64,000 nt of DNA from an uncultured Acidobacteriota bacterium (lineage in GTDB: Bacteria; Acidobacteriota; Blastocatellia; Pyrinomonadales; Pyrinomonadaceae), in the NCBI GenBank assembly GCA_937859595.1, contig CALMAH010000029.1, positions 17,935 to 81,934 on the forward strand, read 5' to 3'. Position numbers and translations under genes: made by a program. Shown in pieces: positions 27,002 to 36,100 of the stretch (within the stretch, counting starts at the first letter, position 1; each line of letters starts with the position of its first letter). A model generated the notes under the pieces. That model saw only the letters and a program-made list of their open reading frames with translations. It made no database searches and was not told the origin of the DNA.

Positions 27002-28597
27002 TCAGTTCTCGCCGGGTAGTTCAAGCATCGGCGATTCGGCCGTGTCGGCGGCTGGGCCGCTGTATTCATCAGGTTCATCTGACGGGTCTTGCGACATTAC
27101 GGCGGCAGAGTCGGACGGATAGGGCCGCTCGGTGGGTTCAGCTGTTTGCAGCTCCTTGATCGAGTTACAGATCGAAGCTAGGAGATGATCCGCTTCGTTC
27201 AGGTCTTTGGCGGTCCGGTTCCTCTCAAAATGGAGTGCGGTAAGCTGACGCATTACGTCCTCACGTTCGCGGGCGTCTGCTTCTGAGAACGAAGAGATGC
27301 GTGCGGGAAGGCCGGCGACGGCATCGATCACGGGTTCAAGCTTGCTCATCAGCTCCGCTGCCGCAGTCGCATTGAGCAAAGCCTCCGTGATCTCCGTCAA
27401 GATGTTTTCCACGATCGGCTCCGCCTCTGAGATGTCGTCGGCGATCGCCTTGTCGATGCCCGTCAGGTCGCGTTGCAGCCTGACGGCGCGTTCGGAAAGT
27501 AGAGAAAACTCATCAGTGATCGCCGAGGTTCCGTTGTTGCCGGCGGATCCGGCATGGATCGAGGCATTCAGGGCCACCATCTTTGACCGCCTTGAAAGAT
27601 CTTCGGCAAGCCGCAAAACCTGTGGCAGCTGATGCGTGCGTTCGCGGACGTTTCTAAGCCGCCGCTGCAGATCGCTGGTATATGCCCGCACGCCATTGAG
27701 CTTTCGCGTCAGGATCTGCATCTCGCGAGGGTCATTGCCCGTGCCCAGCAGGTCGCCGGAGACCGTGGGCATTGCCAATGCCTCTTCTTTCAACTGGCCG
27801 ATGCGGTCGGGCGTGTGCTTGAGCTTTTCAATTAGTTTGTTCAGGGATTCGGCGGCGGGGAGTTCGACCTCCCGGAGATTCCCAACCCGATCGCGCACCG
27901 TTGCGAGCGTCGTGTTCATATGGCTTATCGCCGCACGAAGCCTCGATGCCGAGGAATCGCTTCTTTGCTGCAGGGTGTTAAAAGCGGCCGCTATCTCGGC
28001 GGTCTTTTCGCTGCCGGGGCGGATCTCCACCGGGGCGTTGACTCGGACGGCGTGCTCTATGTCGGTCGCAAGCCGAGTAACCGAGGTCCGAAGCTCCTCG
28101 AGCTCATTTTTTGCATCGATCGAGTCCGTTACCTTTGCGACGAGTTTTTGAAAGGTTGAACTCAAGCGGTCGGCGTTTTCCAGCGGGACGGAAGCGGAAG
28201 CCGTTTTTCCGGCGGCTACTGATTCCATCAGCATCAGGATATTGCTTAGCTGTTTCGCGTTACGGTGAAGGCTCGTGAGCAATTCGTCCGTTTCGGCTGA
28301 GCCCGTAGTGCTCGGCAGCGGAGCGTCAGCGTTTCGTTCGAGGCTTCGGGCGGCAAGGTTCACCTTGTCTATCGGCCGCATCAGGTCGTCGGAGAGCCAA
28401 CGGCCATAAGCTACCGTCAGAGCCAGAGTAACGGCAAATGCCGCGGCGACCGGCACCGTCGCATCCGTGAAAACGTATGAAACAGCCAGGTAAGTGCCGA
28501 CACCGCAAACGCAGTTTACGGCAGCGAGTGCAACGGTCGAAAGCCAGACCCTTGAGCGAAGGGAAGCGAATAGCGGATCTTTTCTATCTGTCTGCAT
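27002..28597 (-). CDS. Degenerate transducer-like membrane coiled-coil protein
   Basis: 531 residues from ATG 28597 (the longer open frame adds 36 residues with no support). Two membrane helices (about 15-38 and 42-62), a HAMP-like stretch (GRWLSDDLMRPIDKVNLAARSLE) and a long helical cytoplasmic region. The place of the kinase-control tip reads RSKMVALNASIHAGSAGNNGTSAITDEFSLLSERA, recognisably derived from the neighbouring transducer's tip but with several conserved positions changed. It therefore looks like a diverged sister of the next gene that may modulate rather than drive CheA. The C terminus is acidic and disordered. It sits 5 bases before the intact transducer. Confidence 0.75.
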   Translation of the reverse strand: MQTDRKDPLFASLRSRVWLSTVALAAVNCVCGVGTYLAVSYVFTDATVPVAAAFAVTLALTVAYGRWLSDDLMRPIDKVNLAARSLERNADAPLPSTTGSAETDELLTSLHRNAKQLSNILMLMESVAAGKTASASVPLENADRLSSTFQKLVAKVTDSIDAKNELEELRTSVTRLATDIEHAVRVNAPVEIRPGSEKTAEIAAAFNTLQQRSDSSASRLRAAISHMNTTLATVRDRVGNLREVELPAAESLNKLIEKLKHTPDRIGQLKEEALAMPTVSGDLLGTGNDPREMQILTRKLNGVRAYTSDLQRRLRNVRERTHQLPQVLRLAEDLSRRSKMVALNASIHAGSAGNNGTSAITDEFSLLSERAVRLQRDLTGIDKAIADDISEAEPIVENILTEITEALLNATAAAELMSKLEPVIDAVAGLPARISSFSEADAREREDVMRQLTALHFERNRTAKDLNEADHLLASICNSIKELQTAEPTERPYPSDSAAVMSQDPSDEPDEYSGPAADTAESPMLELPGEN

Positions 28598-28625
28598 CGG
28601 GGGTAATGCCGAAAACGTGGAAGCA

Positions 28626-29102
28626 TCAAACTTTTTGTTCCGCGAAGGCCACCCGAATGCGGCCCGTGTCCAGTATGTTGAGCGTTCGGGAGGTTGTCTT
28701 TGCAACGCCGGCGACTAGTACCTGCCCCTCTTTCGGGTCTGACACGCTTTCCGGAGCGATCACTGCGACATCGCGGATCCGGTCAACGGGAAGGGCGATC
28801 TGACATTCGGGGCCCGAAGAACCGAGAACGACGAACTTGGTCTTTGACGTCGGGGCGGAACGTTCCTCACCAAGCAATTGGCGGAGATCGACCACCGCCA
28901 GTATCTCTCCTCTCAGCGGAGCTATGCCCGCGATCTGGGTCGAAACTCGAGGTAGTTTCGTAATGGGCAGCGGATGGGAGATCTCGGAAACATCGTCTGC
29001 GGGAAGGCAATAGTAGTTTTTGCCTATATCGAACGTGACGAACCTTTGGCCCGAGCTGTTATCGTCCGGGACATTGCGGCCCGCCGGTTCCGCGGAGTTC
29101 AT
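28626..29102 (-). CDS. cheW: CheW-type coupling protein
   Basis: 158 residues. A single CheW SH3-like domain: RFVTFDIGKNYYCLPADDVSEI, PLPITKLPRVSTQIAGIAPLRGEILAVVDLRQLLG and IALPVDRIRDVAVI, with the typical RG and DLR signatures. CheW links transducers to CheA. A short N-terminal tail of about 18 residues is disordered. Its ATG overlaps the stop of the upstream TPR-receiver gene by 4 bases (ATGA), so the two are translationally coupled and the five genes form one operon. Confidence 0.92.
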   Translation of the reverse strand: MNSAEPAGRNVPDDNSSGQRFVTFDIGKNYYCLPADDVSEISHPLPITKLPRVSTQIAGIAPLRGEILAVVDLRQLLGEERSAPTSKTKFVVLGSSGPECQIALPVDRIRDVAVIAPESVSDPKEGQVLVAGVAKTTSRTLNILDTGRIRVAFAEQKV

Positions 29103-31579
29103 AGCTCAGCCACCTCAGCAGTTCCGTTCTTGAGAAACCCCTCGACAACCTTCATCAGAGTCTCAGGGCCGAACGGCTTTGTTATATAGCCGGAAGTGCC
29201 CGCCATTCTGCCGCGGACCTTGTCAAAGAATCCGTCTTTGCCAGAGATCATCACGACAGGAATGTCCTTTGTAGCGTCGTTGCTGCGGATCATCTTGCAG
29301 ACCTGATAACCGTCCATCCTCGGCATCGTGATATCGAGCAGGATAAGGTCTGGCTTTAGGCTCTGGAGGCGTTCGATGGCTTCAACACCGTCCGCCGAAC
29401 AGAAGACCTCGTGTCCGGATTTTTCAAGTTTTCCGGAGATAAGTTTCCTGATCGTCGGACTGTCGTCCACCACCAGTATCTTTTTGCCAACGGTCATCTC
29501 GCTGTGTATTTCCTGCTGCTGCCTGATCTCTTCCATCCGAATGTGAAGAGCATTCACCTGGCTGGAAAGCACAACATTGTTGGGATTGAGCCGCGAAGCT
29601 TCAAGAAGCACGGCGTGGCCGGCATCAAGGTTCTGCAGGTTCAGATAGCCGATGCCGAGCATTGTAAGCTCGCTTTCGTCCATTGGCCGGGCGGCACGGT
29701 CGAGTTCCATTTCCTCAACTGCCTTGCGTACCGCGACACGGTCGGCGTTCGAGTTCGCAAGCAGCATTTCGAGGTCAGACAGCGAAAGTACCGAAAGGCA
29801 GTTTCCACAGACGAATGCCTGAGGCTCATTGCCAAAATTGCAGAACGCGCAATGGCTGACCGTCCCCGTCGGTCCCTCTGGGGGCACGATCGTGGTCTCG
29901 AATCCGGTCGGGACAATTGCTTCGGCAGGAAGTTCGAGATCAGCCTCGGGCATCGGGATCGATTCGAAAACGGGCGGAGCCTCAGCCGAAAAAGGATCGT
30001 TTGCCGGTGCGGCAAAAATATCGGAGGATCGCTCCTCGGCGTCACCGCCGACCGGGCTTTCCGACATCGCCGCGAGTTTTGCCTCGTCAAATATCGAACT
30101 GATCTCCGGTACCGAATACATCGTCGCGAAGGGATCAAATTCGCCGGCGTCGTTAGCGGGTTCGGAGGCCGCCTCCTCTACCAGAGCCGTATCGGGTACA
30201 GGAACGGCGACCTCTTCCTCGGACTGCATCACCTCAGCGGAACCATTTTCGTAACCGGGTTCTACTGCATCAGCAGGGTCTTCGGAGGCATTGCCATAAA
30301 GCTCGGAATAGCTTATGAAGGTGGTCAGGCTTGGGTTAAAGCTTTCGCTCTCTGCTGGCTCGGCTTCGGCTTCGGCCGAAGGATCTGCGGTTACCCACGG
30401 CTCTTCAAATACAGGTTCTTCCTGATAAACAGGCTCTTCAGCCATTTCTGGCACGGCCTGCATTTCCTCGACAGGTTCCTCAACGGTCTCAAATGCCTCA
30501 GCGGGTCGCGCGTCGGCGAAAGCTTCTGCGACTCCATCAGGTATTTCCAGGTCCTGGGTCGGGCTCTTGTCTTCGGTGGCTTCATCACGGATCCGTGCGA
30601 TCTCCGCCGAAACAAAGCTCAGATCTTCCCCGGCAGATGCTTGTTCCGTTGTCTCCGGAGAAGCCTCCTGAGCGTCGGTCGTCAACTCAGGCTCGCTCGA
30701 TACGGCCTCCGCCGCTTCGTAGATCTCCGGTTCGGGGCTTGAGTCGTCCTCGGCCTGAACTGCCTGTTCCGCTGAACCTACCAATGAGCGGAGCGATTCA
30801 AGGCTTGCCGTTGCGGCGGCATTGTCGGGATTTATCTCAAGCACGCGTTCAAACGAACGTATCTTTTCATCAAAACTTTCCGCAAAATGGGATCGAAGCA
30901 TCCACGCGTCTTCTGAATCAGGCATCTCTTCGAGAACCGCGTTCAGGAGGTCTTGGGCCTCTGAGGTTCGTCCGGCCACGGCTGCCGCCTTTGCTTCGGC
31001 AAGGTGTCCAGCGGTGATCGAATGCCGTGCGTCCCGATATGCCGCGATCGCTTCTTGGTTCTCTGGCTCTATCGCTAAGGCTTTTTCAAGATAAAGTAGT
31101 TTTCCTTCATTGGACTCGGAGAGCGACGCGAGCCACATCCACGCCATAGCGCTGTGCTGGTCGTATTCGAGCGCCTTTGAGAAATAATCTGCGGCCTTTT
31201 CGTTACTGCCTTCTTCGGCAGCGTCGATACCGCGCTGGATCAGAGTCTTCGCAAGCAGGGCATTGGTCGCGGCCCGCCATTCGAGAGCACGCGCGTTCTC
31301 GGGATTTATGTCTAGCACATTGTTGAGAAAAACCAGCAGCTCCTCCGGATATTCGCTTATCGAAGCCAGCCAGAGCCACGCGTTCTCGTTGCGCGGATCA
31401 AGCTCGGTAGCCTTGAGCAGGGCCGTTCGTGCACCGGCCCGGTCACCGTTCTGTGCGGCCTTGATGCCGCTTTTCAGGAACTCCTGTACCTCAGAAACCG
31501 ATTTTGCTCGTTCGGTTTCGCTCACGATCTGGTCTGCGAGGGGAGGCGCGGCCGTCGTTGATTCGATCTCAAGTCTCAT
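29099..31579 (-). CDS. TPR - acidic linker - zinc ribbon - receiver fusion protein
   Basis: 826 residues, first gene of the chemosensory operon. Residues about 30-260 are TPR repeats (AWLWLASISE, AWMWLASLSE, ALEYDQHSAM, INPDNAAA). Residues about 270-565 are a Glu/Ala/Pro-rich, probably disordered linker. A treble-clef-like ribbon follows at about 573-595 (CAFC then CGNC, C-x2-C-x10-C-x2-C), then another short TPR-like part. The C terminus is a full receiver (KKILVVDDSPTIRK; phospho-Asp near 747 in LLDITMPRMDGYQ; Lys in YITKPF) of the PilH/CheY type. I infer that it is the output regulator of CheA, tethered to a large protein-binding scaffold. The architecture is unusual. Confidence 0.85.
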   Translation of the reverse strand: MRLEIESTTAAPPLADQIVSETERAKSVSEVQEFLKSGIKAAQNGDRAGARTALLKATELDPRNENAWLWLASISEYPEELLVFLNNVLDINPENARALEWRAATNALLAKTLIQRGIDAAEEGSNEKAADYFSKALEYDQHSAMAWMWLASLSESNEGKLLYLEKALAIEPENQEAIAAYRDARHSITAGHLAEAKAAAVAGRTSEAQDLLNAVLEEMPDSEDAWMLRSHFAESFDEKIRSFERVLEINPDNAAATASLESLRSLVGSAEQAVQAEDDSSPEPEIYEAAEAVSSEPELTTDAQEASPETTEQASAGEDLSFVSAEIARIRDEATEDKSPTQDLEIPDGVAEAFADARPAEAFETVEEPVEEMQAVPEMAEEPVYQEEPVFEEPWVTADPSAEAEAEPAESESFNPSLTTFISYSELYGNASEDPADAVEPGYENGSAEVMQSEEEVAVPVPDTALVEEAASEPANDAGEFDPFATMYSVPEISSIFDEAKLAAMSESPVGGDAEERSSDIFAAPANDPFSAEAPPVFESIPMPEADLELPAEAIVPTGFETTIVPPEGPTGTVSHCAFCNFGNEPQAFVCGNCLSVLSLSDLEMLLANSNADRVAVRKAVEEMELDRAARPMDESELTMLGIGYLNLQNLDAGHAVLLEASRLNPNNVVLSSQVNALHIRMEEIRQQQEIHSEMTVGKKILVVDDSPTIRKLISGKLEKSGHEVFCSADGVEAIERLQSLKPDLILLDITMPRMDGYQVCKMIRSNDATKDIPVVMISGKDGFFDKVRGRMAGTSGYITKPFGPETLMKVVEGFLKNGTAEVAEL

Positions 31580-31676
31580 AACGTTCAGGTAGGTTTTGTG
31601 TTTGGCTTTCCGTGCGGAAAAAAGTCGGAACAGCGGGCAGCAGATAGAGATTGCCCACTCACAGCATTGACTTTAC

Positions 31677-31692
31677 AGCAATTCGGGTGCCA
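31677..31692 (-). promoter_or_regulatory. Sigma-54-type -24/-12 promoter for the chemosensory operon
   Basis: On the minus strand TGGCACCCGAATTGCT matches TGGCACG-N4-TTGCW with one deviation and exact GG-N10-GC spacing. Transcription would start near 31666, leaving about an 87-base leader before the ATG at 31579. Nothing else was recognised in the 31580-31886 gap. Confidence 0.65.
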
Positions 31693-31886
31693 CGCATGTG
31701 AAGTGGCGGAGTTGTTCGTTTTTTTCGCAAAGGATGCCTAAAATATGGTATTTTCAAGAGCTTAGCGGCTTGTGTTGCGGCTCCGCGGGCTAGCACAGAG
31801 CCGACAGTATGCCGGGCTTGTGACAAAAAGTGGCAATCGCTCGCGGCAAAAAAACGTCACTTGTCCGGCCTCGTCCCGAACAGCAA

Positions 31887-32813
31887 ATGGAAGTGAATTC
31901 GCACATTTTTGACGTCGCGATCGTGGGTGCCGGGCCCGGCGGGCTCGCGGCCGCGATGTGGTGCGATGAGCTTGGCCTGGAGACCATATTGATCAACGAT
32001 CGGGCGGAGCCGGGCGGACAGCTTCACATGATCTTCGGGCCGGTCTTGAATTATCCCGGCCTGACCGCCGAGACCGGTGCGGAACTTGCAGAACGGTTTG
32101 CGGGCTCGGCGGCGCGATCCGGTTTTGAACGGTTGTACGGCGAACGTGTTTCCGCCATCGAGCCGGGATCGCCGCAACGTCTTCAAATTGCTGACGGAGG
32201 AGATATTTACAGCCGTTTTGTGATACTGGCTTCGGGCCTTCGGCGACGAACGCTCGGCGTGCCGGGCGAGGTAGAGTTCGCGGGTCGGGGGATACTGAAC
32301 TCCGGGGTTGCCGAACTCGAGAGCGTTGCCGGAAAGCGGGTCGTCATCGTCGGCGGCGGAGATGCCGCCCTCGAAAATGCGGTCCTGCTCGGGGAGGCCG
32401 CGCGCCGGGTCACGGTAGTTCATCGCAGAAAGGGATTTTCCGCTCGCAAGGAATTTGTGAGGGCCGCTGAACAACTCCCGAACGTCGAGTTTATCATGGG
32501 CTCGGTCGTTGAAGAGATAATCGGCGAGGGGAATGTTTCGGGTATCAGGCTGACCCCCGCGGGCGGGGAAAGCCGAACGATCGGTACCGACTTCATTCTC
32601 ATCCGGATCGGCCACGAGCCGAACTCGGAACTTCTGAGGGACATCGTCGAGCTGGACGAACGGGGTTTTGTACGCGTCGATATCAATTCCGAGACAAGCC
32701 GGCAGGGTATTTTCGCCGTCGGTGACGTGGCCCATCCCCTCAGTCCAACCATCGCAACCGCCGTCGGAATGGGTGCCGCCGCCGCCAAGGCAATAGCTGC
32801 CAAAACTTCATAA
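31887..32813 (+). CDS. Thioredoxin-reductase-like flavoprotein lacking the redox CxxC
   Basis: 308 residues from ATG 31887, which opens just before the FAD-binding strand DVAIVGAGPGGLAAA; an earlier GTG frame start adds 19 residues without support. The FAD motif, the NADPH motif VVIVGGGDAALENAV and the closing IFAVGDVAHPLSPTIATAVG are those of TrxB. However, where TrxB has CATCDG the sequence reads GILNSGVAELES, so the disulfide pair is absent. TrxB-fold enzymes without it include ferredoxin-NADP reductases of the YumC type and other specialised oxidoreductases. Function is therefore a flavin-dependent NAD(P)H oxidoreductase of unknown partner. It is transcribed divergently from the chemosensory operon. 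Confidence 0.85.
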   Translation: MEVNSHIFDVAIVGAGPGGLAAAMWCDELGLETILINDRAEPGGQLHMIFGPVLNYPGLTAETGAELAERFAGSAARSGFERLYGERVSAIEPGSPQRLQIADGGDIYSRFVILASGLRRRTLGVPGEVEFAGRGILNSGVAELESVAGKRVVIVGGGDAALENAVLLGEAARRVTVVHRRKGFSARKEFVRAAEQLPNVEFIMGSVVEEIIGEGNVSGIRLTPAGGESRTIGTDFILIRIGHEPNSELLRDIVELDERGFVRVDINSETSRQGIFAVGDVAHPLSPTIATAVGMGAAAAKAIAAKTS

Positions 32814-32892
32814 AATTGACAACTTAGTCCGAAATTATGGATAATTCCTGCACCTGACCTTGTGGAACCAAGCCGCCAAATTTGTATAAAAA

Positions 32893-32932
32893 GCAGGGCA
32901 TTTCATCAAAAATGCCTTCTAAACTGCATTTT
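32893..32932 (+). terminator. Nested hairpin after the flavoprotein gene
   Basis: GGCATTT (32897-32903) pairs with AAATGCC (32910-32916), and outside it GCAG (32893-32896) pairs with CTGC (32924-32927), followed by ATTTTT. A plausible terminator about 80 bases past the stop, inside the 320-base gap before the next receptor gene. Confidence 0.5.
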
Positions 32933-32992
32933 TGCAACGCTTTACGGCTTCTTTGCTGCTTATTCGGCATCTACGGCCCAAAGTCAGCCCGC

Positions 32993-33008
32993 TGGCACGA
33001 TTTATGCC
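32993..33008 (+). promoter_or_regulatory. Sigma-54-type promoter upstream of the second Oar receptor
   Basis: TGGCACGATTTATGCC has a perfect -24 box (TGGCACG) and GG-N10-GC spacing; the -12 box ATGCC differs from TTGCA at two places. Start of transcription near 33019 would give a leader of about 115 bases. The rest of the 32814-33133 gap holds only the terminator hairpin and a GTCG/CGAC mini-hairpin. Confidence 0.55.
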
Positions 33009-33133
33009 TTAGAATAAGGGTGCTTTCACGCCTTTATCGAACATACTTTGCGTAAGTTCATTGAAAATAGGTCACGTTTCCGATCTTCAAGTCGGCACCG
33101 ACCTCAGTTAACATCTTAAGCTAGGAGGAATAT

Positions 33134-36100
33134 ATGAATCTCAAAGCGACTCTAAAAAGCGGGATCTTCGTACTTGTTGCGGGGCTCGTTTTTGGAGGAT
33201 TTTTTGGGACGACGGCGTTCGGCCAGGCCGGTACTGCTACTGTTAGCGGAACGGTCTTTAACGAGCAGAACGAAGTGGTCCCTGGAGCGACGGTCACGCT
33301 TGTAAACGTGGCCCAAAACACCCGTCGAACCGCGGTGACGAGTTCGCAGGGTAACTACTCATTTGCACTGGTCGTGCCGGGCACGTATCGGGTCGAAGTT
33401 GAGGCCGATGGCTTCAAACGGTCCGTTACAACCGATTTCCAGGTCCTTGTTGACCGTACGACCCAAATGCCTGTGACCCTGGAGATCGGTGAGGTCACGG
33501 AGATTGTCACAGTCGATACGACAAGCATCGAGGGGCTCATAAACACCCAGGATGCGAGTCTTGGTAACAACTTCGTTTCTGAACAGATCGTTCAGCTTCC
33601 GCTCGAAGGGCGCAACGTCGGTGCACTGCTCAGCCTCCAGGCTGCGGTGACGCCGGACGGTTCGGTCGCCGGTGGACGAAGTGACCAGGCGAACATCACC
33701 CTTGACGGTATCGACGTCAACGAACAACAGAACGGAACCGCATTTACGCCGGTTATCCGTGTGACCCCGGACTCGATCGAGGAATTTCGCGTTACGACGT
33801 CGAACCCCGATGCCAGCCGCGGCCGTTCGTCCGGTGCCCAGATCGCACTTGTGACGAAGTCAGGTTCGAACGAGTTTCGCGGTAACCTTTTCCATTACCA
33901 TCGGAATACCATTACCACTGCGAATGACTTTTTTAACAACTCGTCAGGGGTAGATCGTCCGAAACTTATCCGAAATCTCTTCGGTGGTTCGCTGGGCGGC
34001 CCGATCGTCCCGAATCGTCTCTTTTTCTTCTATAACTACGAAGGAATGCGGGAGGCAAAGGAATCAACGATCAACCGCATCGTCCCGCTTGCGAGTCTTG
34101 GACAAGGTTTGATCAGGTATGAGAACACATTGGGCAACGACGTCACGGTCACGCTTGCACAGCTGAACAACATGTCGGTTCCCGGTGGCCCGGCCCCCGG
34201 TCCGGTTGTGCCGATGAACCCGGCTGCTATCGCCGTGTTTGCGGATGCCGCCGCTCGCTATCCGTCTAACAACTTTACGTTGGGTGATGGATACAACACG
34301 GGCGGATTTCGCTTTAACGCTCCGCTCCCGGTCGAGCTCAACGCTCACACCGCAAATTTCACTTGGAAGGTGACTTCCGATGAAAAACATTCGGTTCAGG
34401 TTACCGGAAACTATCAGCAGGACCTCTTTGGCCGTGCTCCTATGTTCCCCGACACTCCGTCGCCGAATACCTGGAGCCATCCGCTCCGCTTCTCCACGAC
34501 CTATACGTGGCTGATGAAGAGCAACCTTATCAATAGGTTCAGCTACGGCATCACGCGTAACGCGTTCAGCAACCAGGGCGATTCGGACCTTAACGCTATC
34601 TCGTTTAGAGACGTTTTCCAGCCGAATCTCTTTGAGCGGACGTTCAGCCGCGTAACGCCGGTACAGAACTTCACCAACGACGTTAACTGGATCAAGGGAG
34701 ACCATACGCTCCAGTTCGGCATAAATTTCCGTATCATTCGCAATATGCGCACCGATTTTGGCGCCGCGTTTGACAATGGTATCGCCAATTCGTCGTTCTA
34801 TCTCGGAGCCGGTAACCAACTTACCCAGGCCCTTGCCAATATCGGCCCTGACTATGTGGTTGCTCCTGCACTTTCGCTTTCGGTACAGCGTGCGCTCGCC
34901 GGCCTTATCGGCCGACTTTCGCAGTACGGCGCGAATTTTAACTTCCAGTTGAGCGGACAGCCGCTTCCGGCTGGAGACCCGGTCGTCAGAAAGTGGGCAG
35001 CCGAGGAATATGACTTCTATGCCCAGGATTCGTGGAGGATCCGTCCGAACCTGACGCTGAATCTTGGCCTCCGCTATGGTTTCAGTACTCCGGTTTATGA
35101 ACAGCAGGGATTCCAGGCAAAGCCGAACATCACGCTGCAGACATACCTCGAAAGGCGTATTGCTGCATCATCGGTCGGCCAGAATTATACTGATCCGCTC
35201 CAGATCGTTCTTGCGGGACCGAAGAATAATCTTCCCGGTTTCTACGAAATGGACAAGGACAACTGGCAGCCGCGCTTCTCGGTCGCTTGGTCGCCGAACT
35301 TCTCGGACGGCTGGCTGGCGAGTTTCTTCGGCCGCAACAGTGAGTCGGTATTCCGTGGCGGTTTCGCTGTCACTCACGACTACTTCGGACAGGCATTGGC
35401 GGTCAACTTTGACGCGAACAACCGCCTAGGCTTTGCGTCGAACCAGACCATTGCTGCCAATACCTATAACATCACGACCAATCCGGCGCCGCTGTACGCC
35501 AATCCCAGCATGGCGATCCGTACACTGCCGGGTATCACAATTCCGGCCGGTATCTCGTTCCCGCTGCAGCAGCCGTTCAACGATGCTCGCAGGATCGAGG
35601 GTTCCCTGGATGACAATCTTGTCTCTCCTGTGAACTATTCCTGGAACGTCAGCTTTGGTCGCAAACTTGGATGGGGCATGCATGCAGAAGCGTCTTATAT
35701 TGGCCGCGCGGCACGCAATCTCCTTGCGGCTCGCGACGTCATGGGGCCGAACAACATCCGTGACCCCCTTTCGGGCCAGACCTATTATGAAGCCGCCCAG
35801 GCACTCGAATTCCACAGGCGGAACAGAACCCCGGTCAATCAGGTGCCGAATCAGCCGTTCTTTGAAAATATGTATGCCCCGGGCAGCATCGACGCCGTTC
35901 TCTTCGGAGCCGGATTGTCAAATACCCGTGCGGCTTACGGCTTTATGGCTGTGACCTCGGTGACCCCGGGTTGCTCCGGCCCGCCGCTGTTCGGCTGCTA
36001 TGACAACGGAACCGACTGGACCTGGCTGCAAGACGTCTTTGATCGCTTCGTCGGTCCTAGGCTCTTCTACCAGAGACAGTATGGTGCCCTGTCGGCATAC

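Noticed and set aside
29411..30742. 443-codon open frame on the plus strand
   Set aside because: Lies wholly antisense to the TPR-receiver gene; composition (Phe/Arg/Gly-rich) is that of a shadow of Glu/Ala-rich coding.
34064..34819. 251-codon open frame opposite the second Oar receptor
   Set aside because: Shadow of receptor coding, no signal or domain, no ribosome site.
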